Part shown: piece by piece, positions 1 through 5,356 of the stretch
How positions within the stretch are numbered: the stretch's first letter is position 1
How the letters are laid out: each line of letters begins with the position of its first letter
Source of the DNA: an uncultured Bordetella sp.
GTDB lineage: Bacteria; Pseudomonadota; Gammaproteobacteria; Burkholderiales; Burkholderiaceae_B
Reading direction: 5' to 3'
DNA: 5,392 bases
Assembly: GCA_937881145.1 (NCBI GenBank)
Contig: CALGFL010000416.1
Span: 1 to 5,392 of the forward strand
Program-made: the position numbers and the translations under genes
The notes under the pieces: generated by a model
The model's database searches: none
The model's input: the letters and a program-made list of their open reading frames with translations, nothing else
Told to the model about the DNA's origin: nothing

Positions 1-833
1 ACCGGCGCGGTGAAGGTCATGGCCAGCCAGTACTTGAACTGCGGATACTTGCCTTTCACGCGGATGCGCAGCGTGTGGTCGTCCAGCGCCTGCACGCCGT
101 CGAAACCGTCGGGCTCGCGCAGGTCCAGCCAGGGCAGATCGCGCGTGCCTGGCGGGAGTGCCTGGCGCAGCGCCGCGTCGCGCTTGCGCAGGGCGTCGCC
201 GTACTCCTTCAGGCCCACTACATATTGCGCCATCAAGGCATAGATGGGCGAGACCACGCGCGGGCTGGCCAGCCGCCGGAAACCGTAGACGTAGTCCTGG
301 GCCGTCAGTTCGCGCGTGCCCGTCTGCCTGAAGTCGGTGATGGCGTAGGCATGCGCGAGCACCTCGGCCGGCACGGGATCGTAGACGTAGCTGCCGTCGG
401 CGCGGCGGGCCAGCGCCGGATGCGGCTGATAGCGTATGCCGGGGCGGAGGCGGATGGTATAGTCGCTCTCGGCAATCTGGTCCCCCGGCGCGTCCGCGGG
501 CAACGCGTGGCCTTGCGCGTCCCGATATTGCGGCGGATCGATCGAGGCTGCCGCGCGCGGCACCAGCGTGTAAGGCCGCTTCAGGTAGTGGTAGCCGTAG
601 AGCGTTTCGTAGATGTTGTAGGTATAGGGCGTCTCGTCGGTCGAATAGGAACTGGCCGGATCGAGATACTTGGGCGAGCGGCCGACAAAGGCAGTGAAGA
701 GCGTATTGCCGGCCAGGCTGCCAGCGGGATATGGGCTGTTGATGGCGTTGCCCCGCGAGCAGTCCGACAAACCGGCCAGCAGGGCCAGCGCGGCAACCGC
801 GAAGGCCGTCGCGACCTTGAACGTGCGCGGCAT
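1..833 (-). CDS. ABC transporter family 5 solute-binding lipoprotein (peptide/oligopeptide type), N-terminal part
   Basis: This is the N-terminal 277 codons of a gene that continues past the left edge with no in-frame stop. The start ATG (833-831) overlaps the stop of the nuclease gene (TGATG), so translation is probably coupled; no good Shine-Dalgarno is visible. Residues 1-24 are a basic then hydrophobic signal sequence ending in LAGLSDC, with Cys25 the likely lipidated residue, although Asp just before it is atypical. The mature part carries NSPYPAG (about 32-38), SPKYLDPASSYSTDE (53-67) and ETLYGYHYLKRPYTLVP (76-92), then RELTAQDYVYGFRRL, the usual SBP_bac_5 region where cargo-binding proteins of this class are most alike. 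From memory, close relatives are long lipoproteins of roughly 700 or more residues, so under half is seen here. The expected role is capturing peptides or similar solutes outside the inner membrane and delivering them to an ABC permease; the actual substrate cannot be told. No permease or ATPase gene is in view. Confidence 0.88.
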   Translation of the reverse strand, partial: MPRTFKVATAFAVAALALLAGLSDCSRGNAINSPYPAGSLAGNTLFTAFVGRSPKYLDPASSYSTDETPYTYNIYETLYGYHYLKRPYTLVPRAAASIDPPQYRDAQGHALPADAPGDQIAESDYTIRLRPGIRYQPHPALARRADGSYVYDPVPAEVLAHAYAITDFRQTGTRELTAQDYVYGFRRLASPRVVSPIYALMAQYVVGLKEYGDALRKRDAALRQALPPGTRDLPWLDLREPDGFDGVQALDDHTLRIRVKGKYPQFKYWLAMTFTAP

Positions 834-1480
834 CAATCGCACCGCTGCTGCTTCCAGCAGTCGTAACGCCATTTCCAGGGCGCGGTGGGGCCTTGCTGAG
901 ACCATAATCCCAGGCCGGCCTCTTTGGCCCGGCGCTGCAGCACGGGCATGGCGCCGTCGCGCAAGTAGGCGTCGTGCCGCGCCGTATAGGCCCACGCATA
1001 GCCGCTGGCGACCTGGGCACGGTTGGCCGACGAGCCGTCGTCCAGCATCAAGGCGCAGACTTCGCGCCGGTATTGATCGTTGCCATAGCAGCGCGCCGTG
1101 AGGCGCTTGCCGGCCACCAGCGAAGCCAGGTGCCCGCGCGCCTGCTCGGCGTAAAGTTGGCCGGGTTCGTCGGGGCCGTGTTCTTTTTCCGGCGCATCGA
1201 TGCTGTCCAGGCGAATGCGGTGCTGCTTGCCGTCGTCGGTCAGCAGCGTGACGCTGTCGCCGTCGGTCACGTTGACCACTTTTCCGAGCAGTTCGTAGGT
1301 GCCCTCGGGCACCGGGCCATTCGGCGCGGAGGTATGCACCGCGCCGGGCCCGCTCGTGGTGAGAAATTGCAGCAGCGTCGCGGCCAGCGCCACGACCAGC
1401 AGGCTCGCGCCGAAGCCCGCATGCCGGCGCTTGGGGATGCCGCCCATGGGGCCGCGAGGAGGAGGAGAATCGTCGTTCAA
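833..1480 (-). CDS. Membrane-anchored thermonuclease-like protein (SNase fold)
   Basis: The 215-residue product has a short polar N-terminus, one hydrophobic segment (about 22-41: signal anchor or uncleaved signal peptide) and an SNase domain (about 62-195). The active-site pattern of staphylococcal nuclease is kept. VTDGDS gives Asp73 and Asp75 (matching Asp19 and Asp21), IRLDSIDAPE gives Arg90, Asp95 and Glu98 (Arg35, Asp40, Glu43), and DQYRRE gives Arg139 (Arg87). A Ca2+-dependent, sugar-nonspecific phosphodiesterase acting in the periplasm or at the membrane is therefore likely. Cys131/Cys142 and Cys208/Cys214 could form disulfides, which fits an exported domain. The chosen start is TTG (1480-1478), with GAGG nine bases upstream. 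The in-frame ATG at codon 12 follows a pyrimidine-rich stretch with no ribosome binding site, and using it would shorten only the polar N-terminus. The gene lies 22 bases after corA and overlaps the next gene by one base, so it is probably the middle gene of a three-gene operon. Confidence 0.92.
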   Translation of the reverse strand: MNDDSPPPRGPMGGIPKRRHAGFGASLLVVALAATLLQFLTTSGPGAVHTSAPNGPVPEGTYELLGKVVNVTDGDSVTLLTDDGKQHRIRLDSIDAPEKEHGPDEPGQLYAEQARGHLASLVAGKRLTARCYGNDQYRREVCALMLDDGSSANRAQVASGYAWAYTARHDAYLRDGAMPVLQRRAKEAGLGLWSQQGPTAPWKWRYDCWKQQRCD

Positions 1481-1503
1481 CGCGTTTTTCCTCGGCAGAG
1501 CAT
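1477..1503 (-). other. 8-codon mini-ORF bridging corA and the nuclease gene
   Basis: The corA stop is immediately overlapped by an ATG (TGATG, 1505-1501 on the minus strand). Reading from it gives MLCRGKTR and then TGA at 1479-1477. That TGA overlaps the TTG start of the nuclease gene (TTGA). A ribosome finishing corA could therefore reinitiate here and finish again exactly at the next start. The GAGG serving the nuclease start lies inside the mini-ORF. This may be chance, and no function of the peptide itself is implied. Confidence 0.3.
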
Positions 1504-2498
1504 CACAGCCATCCCGCCCGGCGGAACCGCCAATACAGCGTCGTGCAGATCGTCGCCATGACGCCCAGGATCACGAAATAGCCGCCGTGCCATTTGAGCT
1601 CGGGCATGAACTCGAAGTTCATGCCGTAGATTCCTGCAATGGCGGTGGGCACGGCCAGTATGGCCGCCCAGGCCGCCAGCTTGCGCGTGGTGTCGTTCTG
1701 CTGCGCCTGCGCCATCATCTGACTGGCTTCGAAGGCGAACACCAGGGCCTCGCGCAGGGCGTTGATGAGTTCGTCGATGCGCTGCACGCGGTCGGCCACC
1801 TCGCCGAAATACGGCCGGGCCTGCGCGTCGATGGGAGCCATCTCGACCCGCGACAGCCGGCGGCAGATCTCGACCATGGGCGCCACCGCGGTGTGGATGC
1901 GCAGCAGATCGCGGCGCTGGCGATAGAGCTTGCGGATGTCGGCCATGCTGGTGCCGCGGATCAGCAGCTTTTGCTCGGCCGCTTCGACCTGGGCTTCGAG
2001 CTTGTGCAAGGCCACCGCATAGCGATCCACCAGCAGATCGAGCAGTTCGGCCGCTACATAGTCGCTGCCGCGCCTGAGCAGGCCGGGAACCGCTTCCAGG
2101 CGCGCGCGCAGGCCCGCATAGGGCGCCACCGAACCGCGCCGCACGGTCAGCAGAAAACCTTCGCCGATGAGCAGCTGGGTTTCGCCGAACAGCGGGCGCT
2201 CGGCCTCGACTTCGACCATGATGGCCACCACCAGCAACATATTGCCGTAGTCGAGCACCTTGGGCCGCGTGTGCGTCTCCAGCATGTCTTCGCGGCAGCG
2301 CGGATCCGCGCCGATTTGCGCCAGCACGCGCGTCAGCAGTTCTTCGGTGGGCTCGCGCAGGCCCGTCCAGAGCAGGCTGTCGTCGCGGCCGACATAGGAG
2401 GGGATGTCCTCGACGGGCACGTCGCACACCCGCCGGCCCTCCATATAGGCCACGGACGCCATCACTTCGGGCGGCAAGGTGCTCGCTTCATCGGTCAT
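1503..2498 (-). CDS. corA: CorA-type magnesium/cobalt transport protein
   Basis: This encodes an inner-membrane channel for Mg2+ (also Co2+ and Ni2+ in characterised family members), which works as a homopentamer. The product is 331 residues from the chosen start. A large cytoplasmic domain (about 1-270), ending in a long stalk helix rich in Leu, Arg and Glu, is followed by TM1 (about 274-291), the signature YGMNFEF with GMN at 292-294, a short periplasmic loop (MPELKWHGG), TM2 (about 305-322) and a basic tail RFRRAGWL, the normal CorA ending. Length and layout are typical. Two in-frame ATGs compete. The one at 2516 has no ribosome binding site, while the one at 2498 is preceded by GGGAGA with nine bases of spacing, so I choose 2498; the longer form would add only MGRNAG. 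It is the first gene of the minus-strand run and diverges from the phosphatase gene. No riboswitch-like leader is evident upstream. Confidence 0.96.
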   Translation of the reverse strand: MTDEASTLPPEVMASVAYMEGRRVCDVPVEDIPSYVGRDDSLLWTGLREPTEELLTRVLAQIGADPRCREDMLETHTRPKVLDYGNMLLVVAIMVEVEAERPLFGETQLLIGEGFLLTVRRGSVAPYAGLRARLEAVPGLLRRGSDYVAAELLDLLVDRYAVALHKLEAQVEAAEQKLLIRGTSMADIRKLYRQRRDLLRIHTAVAPMVEICRRLSRVEMAPIDAQARPYFGEVADRVQRIDELINALREALVFAFEASQMMAQAQQNDTTRKLAAWAAILAVPTAIAGIYGMNFEFMPELKWHGGYFVILGVMATICTTLYWRFRRAGWL

Positions 2499-2544
2499 GC
2501 CGGCATTTCTCCCCATAAGCCGCGGCCGACGCCGGCCAGGCTAC

Positions 2545-2556
2545 CGTAAGTTTACG
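2545..2556. repeat. Short inverted repeat CGTAA-GT-TTACG
   Basis: Five-base arms flank a two-base centre. The right arm overlaps the candidate -35 hexamer TTTACG at 2551-2556, so the repeat could be a regulator site. Arms this short also occur by chance. Confidence 0.25.
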
Positions 2557-2578
2557 CAAGACCGCGGTCCGATATGCT
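2551..2578 (+). promoter_or_regulatory. Weak sigma70-type promoter candidate, distal
   Basis: TTTACG (4 of 6 to consensus) and TATGCT (4 of 6, at 2573-2578) are separated by 16 bases. Used as a promoter it would give a leader of nearly 100 bases before the phosphatase start at 2681. Sequence match alone is the basis. Confidence 0.25.
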
Positions 2579-2628
2579 GTCGAAACCCTGCCCATACAAA
2601 ACCTAATCAAATTACCAAACCTGCATCC

Positions 2629-2641
2629 CGACATCATGTCG
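2629..2641. repeat. Perfect inverted repeat CGACAT-C-ATGTCG, possible operator
   Basis: Six-base perfect arms flank a single C. The repeat ends one base before the TG of the extended -10 candidate at 2642-2650, so a protein bound here would cover the -35 to spacer region of that promoter. No second copy is seen in the region, and no regulator can be named from the sequence. Confidence 0.35.
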
Positions 2642-2650
2642 TGCTAGATT
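2642..2650 (+). promoter_or_regulatory. Extended -10 promoter candidate for the phosphatase gene
   Basis: TGC followed by TAGATT (4 of 6 to TATAAT) fits an extended -10 element, and no good -35 lies at 16-18 bases upstream. A transcript from here would begin about 20-25 bases before the start codon at 2681. The AT-richer stretch upstream would suit a promoter. The match is modest. Confidence 0.3.
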
Positions 2651-2680
2651 GGAAGACCTTCCCGATCCACCCTCCCCGAC

Positions 2681-3541
2681 ATGAGCCGCACATTCTCGCG
2701 CGACGATACGCGTCGTCTTGCCGTCGTACTGGCCGAAGTGGCGCAGTCCGTCGTCATGCCGCGTTTTCGCAATTTGCCTCCCGAAGCGATACGCAGCAAG
2801 GGTTCGCCGCACAATCTGGTTACCGATGCGGACGAAGAGGCCGAGCGCCAGATCTTCGCGCGGCTGGCCAGGCTGCATCCCGGCGCGGTGCTCATCGGCG
2901 AAGAAGCGTCCGAGCGCAATCCTGCTCTGCTGAACATGCTGGTGGACGCCGACCTGGCCTTCATCGTCGACCCCATCGACGGCACGCGCAATTATGTGAT
3001 GGGGCTGCCGCTGTTCGGCATGATGATCGCCGCATGCCATCGCGGCGAGGTGATCGCCGGCGTCATCTACGACCCGGTCTGCCGCGATGCGGCCATTGCC
3101 GTGCGCGGGGAAGGCGCGTGGATGGCCCGCGAGGACGGCGCCATGACGCAGCTGGCGGTGGCCAAAGCCGCACCGCTGCAGGACATGGAGTGCATGATAG
3201 ACAGCAAGAGCCTGCCCAAGGATCTGCGCGACATGGCCAACAGCCGCCTGTCCGCTTTTGCCCGCAATACCTCGCTGCATTGCGCCGCGCACGAATACCG
3301 CATGGCGGCTTCGGGCCATTGCCACGTTCTGCTCTACAACAAGCTGCATCCCTGGGATCACGCGGCCGGCTGGCTGCTGCACCAGGAGGCCGGCGGCTAT
3401 TCGGCCCACTTCGACGGCAGTCCCTACAAGCCCACGCACCGTGATGGCGGCCTGTTGATCGCTCCCGATAAAGCCAGCTGGGAAGAGGTTCGCAAGCTTT
3501 TGCTGGTCGACCGCCGGCAAGGCAGTCGGCAGGCGTTGTAG
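2681..3541 (+). CDS. Inositol monophosphatase family phosphatase
   Basis: The 286-residue product carries all the metal-site motifs of the Mg2+-dependent IMPase family. These are LVTDADEEAE (46-55), IGEEAS with Glu74 (matching Glu70 of human IMPA1), DPIDGT at 97-102 (two metal-binding Asp plus Thr) and HPWDHAAGWLLHQEAGG with Asp226. The length is usual and the enzyme is expected to be cytosolic and active. The substrate is uncertain: members include inositol-1-phosphatase (SuhB), histidinol-phosphatase (HisN) and 3'-phosphoadenosine 5'-phosphatase (CysQ). The CAAHEYRMAASGHCHVLLYNK region (201-221) differs from SuhB-type sequences as I recall them and marks a distinct subgroup, so I give no symbol. 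There are no histidine-biosynthesis or inositol genes nearby to help. The ATG at 2681 is the only sensible start, since an upstream in-frame ATG at 2636 hits a stop after three codons. The sequence before it is pyrimidine-rich without a Shine-Dalgarno, so initiation may be weak or rely on an unstructured leader. It appears to be a single-gene unit. Confidence 0.93.
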   Translation: MSRTFSRDDTRRLAVVLAEVAQSVVMPRFRNLPPEAIRSKGSPHNLVTDADEEAERQIFARLARLHPGAVLIGEEASERNPALLNMLVDADLAFIVDPIDGTRNYVMGLPLFGMMIAACHRGEVIAGVIYDPVCRDAAIAVRGEGAWMAREDGAMTQLAVAKAAPLQDMECMIDSKSLPKDLRDMANSRLSAFARNTSLHCAAHEYRMAASGHCHVLLYNKLHPWDHAAGWLLHQEAGGYSAHFDGSPYKPTHRDGGLLIAPDKASWEEVRKLLLVDRRQGSRQAL

Positions 3542-3545
3542 ATTT

Positions 3546-3569
3546 ATTGCGCGGTTTTTTCCGCGCAAT
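3546..3569. terminator. Hairpin terminator between convergent genes
   Basis: ATTGCGCGG (3546-3554) and CCGCGCAAT (3561-3569) form a perfect 9-bp stem around a loop of six T. It sits five bases after the phosphatase stop and nine bases before the sirtuin gene end, so it can serve both strands. The run of T is in the loop rather than after the stem, where only TTTCCCC follows on the plus strand, so intrinsic termination may be moderate. Confidence 0.7.
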
Positions 3570-3577
3570 TTCCCCGA

Positions 3578-4408
3578 TCAGGCCGGCTCGGGATACAGCG
3601 CGCCCAGCGCCTGGGCGCAAGACTGCTCCACCTTCAAGCTCAGCAAGTCATCGGCGCGCGTGCGCCCCCGGTTGATCGCCGCGATGGGCAAGCCGCGCTG
3701 ACTGGCTTCCTTCACGTAGCGGTAGCCTGAGTGCACCATCAGCGATGAGCCCACCACCAGCACCGCATCGGCCTGGTCCAGGGCCGCCATGGCGCGCTCG
3801 TAGCGCTCGCGCGGCACCAGCTCGCCGAAGAACACCACGTCCGGCTTGACGACGCCGCCGCAGCGCGGGCAATGCGGCACGACGAAACTCGCGAAATCCA
3901 GGCCGTCGAGGTCGGCATCGCCGTCCGGGGCATCGGGAGCGTCCAGCTCCACCCATCGTGGATTCAAGGCCTCCAGCTGCGCCTGCCAGTGCGCCCGCGC
4001 GCCGCGCCAGCCGCAGGCGGTGCACAGCACTTCGATCATGCGGCCGTGCAGATCGAGCACGGCGCGGCTGCCCGCGGCCTGATGCAGGCCGTCCACATTT
4101 TGCGTGACCAGAAGCGCGACGGCGCCGCCGCGCTCCATGGCGGCCAGCGCGCGATGCGCCGCGTTGGGCCGCGCATGGCCGAATCGCCGCCAGCCCACCA
4201 GGCCGCGCGCCCAATAGCGCGCCCGCGCCAGCTCGGCGCCCATGAAGGTCTGGAAATCGATGGGCGGCTTGCGTTTCCAATCGCCGGCCACGTCCCGGTA
4301 ATCGGGCAGACCCGAGTCCGTGCTGCAGCCGGCGCCGGTCAATACGAAAAGGCGGCGGCCGGCCAGGAAGTCGCGCAAGTGTGCCGGCGAAGCCGAAAAA
4401 TTAGCCAT
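3578..4408 (-). CDS. Sirtuin (NAD-dependent protein deacylase)
   Basis: The 276-residue product is a SIR2-family enzyme that removes acyl groups from lysines using NAD+, giving nicotinamide and O-acyl-ADP-ribose. The motifs come in order: TGAGCSTDSGLPDYR (24-38, NAD binding), TQNVDGLH (102-109), the catalytic His121 in LHG, zinc ligands Cys129/Cys132 and Cys180/Cys183, VKPDVVFFGE (187-196), GSSL (220-223) and INRG (246-249). GAGCST plus DSGLPDYR is closer to class II (SIRT4-like) sirtuins than to E. coli CobB, which has GAGISAESGIRTFR, so I withhold cobB. Between the Cys pairs is an Asp-rich segment (156-171, DAPDAPDGDADLDGLD). Activity could be deacetylation, another deacylation or ADP-ribosyl transfer. 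The start ATG has AGG five bases upstream, and no nearby alternative start is better. No acyl-CoA synthetase or acetyltransferase partner is adjacent. It diverges from the GntR-type regulator, which could also affect its expression. Confidence 0.95.
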   Translation of the reverse strand: MANFSASPAHLRDFLAGRRLFVLTGAGCSTDSGLPDYRDVAGDWKRKPPIDFQTFMGAELARARYWARGLVGWRRFGHARPNAAHRALAAMERGGAVALLVTQNVDGLHQAAGSRAVLDLHGRMIEVLCTACGWRGARAHWQAQLEALNPRWVELDAPDAPDGDADLDGLDFASFVVPHCPRCGGVVKPDVVFFGELVPRERYERAMAALDQADAVLVVGSSLMVHSGYRYVKEASQRGLPIAAINRGRTRADDLLSLKVEQSCAQALGALYPEPA

Positions 4409-4434
4409 AACGACCTGGATTCTCGACAGTAGCG

Positions 4435-4446
4435 TTGATATATCAA
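4435..4446. promoter_or_regulatory. Perfect 12-bp palindrome TTGATATATCAA, probable operator
   Basis: This fully symmetrical, AT-rich element lies in an otherwise GC-rich divergent region, 92 bases before the regulator start and 27 bases before the sirtuin start. Its left half is also the -35 hexamer of the best promoter candidate for the regulator. GntR-family proteins bind as dimers to short palindromes, often with TTG/CAA-type ends, so autoregulation by the neighbouring gene is the natural reading. It could also influence the sirtuin gene. Which protein binds is inferred. Confidence 0.6.
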
Positions 4447-4463
4447 ATGCCGCTCATAATAAT
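4435..4463 (+). promoter_or_regulatory. Sigma70-type promoter candidate for the GntR-type regulator gene
   Basis: TTGATA (4435-4440, 5 of 6 to TTGACA), a 17-base spacer and AATAAT (4458-4463, 5 of 6 to TATAAT) make a good match with ideal spacing. Transcription would start near 4470, leaving a leader of about 68 bases. CATAAT at 4455-4460 is an alternative -10 but is too close, at 14 bases. The palindrome covers the -35, so binding there should repress. Confidence 0.55.
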
Positions 4464-4492
4464 TGGCACAGCCCATTAGTTGACACCGCCGC

Positions 4493-4505
4493 CTGGCGTC
4501 GCCAG
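4493..4505. repeat. Perfect inverted repeat CTGGCG-T-CGCCAG in the regulator leader
   Basis: Six-base arms surround a single T. As RNA it could fold as CTGG-CGTCG-CCAG, a small hairpin about 20 bases before the Shine-Dalgarno AAGGA (4525-4529). As DNA it could be a second protein site distinct from the AT-rich palindrome. It may also be chance in GC-rich sequence. Confidence 0.3.
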
Positions 4506-4537
4506 TCGGCCCCGTCACGACCGCAAGGATTTCGGAC

Positions 4538-5296
4538 ATGCCCGGAACCGCCACCACGCGCATCCACCAAGCGCTTCAGCAGGAAATCGCCGCCTCCGTG
4601 CTTGCACCGGGCTCGGCGCTGGACGAAGCCGTCCTGGCCAAGCGCTTCCGGGTCTCCCGCACGCCGGTGCGCGAGGCCCTGCTGCAGTTGTCCATCCAGG
4701 GATTCGTACGGGTCGTGCCCCGCGCCGGCATTTTCGTCGCCACGCTCGAATCGCACGAACTGGCCGAGATGCTCGAAACGCTCGCCTATCTCGAAGGCTT
4801 GTGCACCGGTCTGGCCTGCAAGCGCATGAGCGCGACCCGGCGCAAGCGGCTCGCCTGCCTGCACCGCCGCGCGACCCGCGTCCAGGCCAAGCACGACGCT
4901 CAAAGCTATCTCGAGCTGAACGAAAGCTTTCACGGGCAGCTCTATCAAGCTTGCGGCAATCCTTTCCTGGTGCAGCAAATCCAGCTGATACGCCTGCGCA
5001 CGCAGCCTTATCGGGTCCGGCACTTCGCGCAGCAGGAGCGCATGCGGCAGTCGTTGCAGGAACACGCCGACATCGTCGAAGCCATCCTGGACGCCGACGA
5101 GCAAACCGCCACCGAGGTCGCCACGCATCACATTCTCGAAGGCAGCCGGACGCTGGCCCATCTGATCCATCTGCATCCCGAAAAGCTATCCGCCCCGCTG
5201 CCCGTCATCAAGCATGCCGACGCCGGCCCGCCCTGCGCCCGGCCCGCCTTGAATTGGGTCTTCGCCAGCGCGGCGCCGCCCGTCGCGGCGCGCTGA
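4538..5296 (+). CDS. GntR-family transcriptional regulator, FCD (FadR-type) subfamily
   Basis: The 252-residue product has an N-terminal winged helix-turn-helix (about 5-70) with the family signature LAKRFRVSRTPVREALLQL (33-51) followed by GFVRVVPRAGIFV, the wing. An all-helical FCD effector domain follows (about 75-212). Likely metal ligands are visible as Asn128 and His132 in LNESFH, His176 in LQEHADIV, and His197 or His198 in ATHHIL, suggesting a metal-assisted carboxylate effector, as in related FCD proteins. The ATG at 4538 has AAGGA eight bases upstream. After the FCD domain there is a tail of about 35 residues rich in Pro and Ala (about 218-252) with no obvious fold, longer than usual for this subfamily. 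The gene diverges from the sirtuin gene and is followed 65 bases later by an exported-protein gene on the same strand, which is its most likely target. The protein probably represses itself through the palindrome at 4435-4446. The effector is unknown. Confidence 0.94.
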   Translation: MPGTATTRIHQALQQEIAASVLAPGSALDEAVLAKRFRVSRTPVREALLQLSIQGFVRVVPRAGIFVATLESHELAEMLETLAYLEGLCTGLACKRMSATRRKRLACLHRRATRVQAKHDAQSYLELNESFHGQLYQACGNPFLVQQIQLIRLRTQPYRVRHFAQQERMRQSLQEHADIVEAILDADEQTATEVATHHILEGSRTLAHLIHLHPEKLSAPLPVIKHADAGPPCARPALNWVFASAAPPVAAR

Positions 5297-5349
5297 ATCG
5301 AACCACCGCACCAAACCCCTGCACAAACACACCACAACATCGCAGCAAG
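5297..5349 (+). promoter_or_regulatory. A/C-rich, G-poor leader before the right-edge gene
   Basis: Of these 53 bases 44 are A or C, with only six G and three T, which stands out against the neighbouring coding sequence. Such RNA would be nearly unstructured. It could keep the following ribosome binding site open, act as a Rho loading site, or bind a small RNA or Hfq. I see no -10/-35 pair inside it, so the downstream gene may be read through from the regulator gene. Confidence 0.4.
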
Positions 5350-5356
5350 AGGAGAC
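5350..5356 (+). promoter_or_regulatory. Strong ribosome binding site
   Basis: AGGAGAC, within AAGAGGAGAC, places AGGAG about seven to eight bases before the ATG at 5362. It is the best Shine-Dalgarno in the window, implying a well-translated downstream gene, and it fixes that gene's start. Confidence 0.7.

Larger units (their letters stand above)
2499..2680. promoter_or_regulatory. Divergent intergenic region between corA and the phosphatase gene
   Basis: These 182 bases separate two divergent starts and must hold the promoters for both directions. Composition changes across it: the corA-proximal part (2520-2545) is GC-rich, while about 2578-2625 is clearly richer in A and T than its surroundings. 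It contains three small symmetrical elements (a CGTAA/TTACG repeat at 2545-2556, the perfect palindrome ACCGCGGT at 2561-2568, and CGACAT-C-ATGTCG at 2629-2641) and two weak plus-strand promoter candidates listed separately. I could not identify a convincing promoter for corA on the minus strand. Confidence 0.6.

Noticed and set aside
75..866. Plus-strand open frame of 263 codons at the left edge
   Set aside because: It lies opposite the solute-binding protein, whose translation contains conserved family motifs; the plus reading has none.
1456..1468. GAGGAGGAGGAG run resembling a strong plus-strand ribosome binding site
   Set aside because: No plus-strand start codon follows at a suitable distance, and on the minus strand the run simply encodes the Pro repeat at the nuclease N-terminus.
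1299..2549. Long plus-strand open frame (416 codons) opposite corA and the nuclease gene
   Set aside because: It is antisense to clearly recognisable proteins, its translation is rich in His, Gln, Arg and Gly without family motifs, and it is explained by third-position GC bias.
2561..2568. Perfect 8-bp palindrome ACCGCGGT
   Set aside because: It is too short and GC-rich to separate from chance in this genome; noted only as part of the intergenic description.
2612..3568. Minus-strand open frame of 318 codons opposite the phosphatase gene
   Set aside because: It is a shadow of the phosphatase reading frame, with no motif or ribosome binding site.
4480..4485. Exact TTGACA that could be a -35 for the regulator gene
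   Set aside because: No -10-like hexamer is found 16-18 bases downstream, where the sequence is GC-rich; the promoter at 4435-4463 fits better.
4454..5176. Minus-strand open frame of 240 codons opposite the GntR-type regulator gene
   Set aside because: It is antisense to a protein with clear helix-turn-helix and FCD signatures, and its composition is typical of a GC-rich shadow frame.
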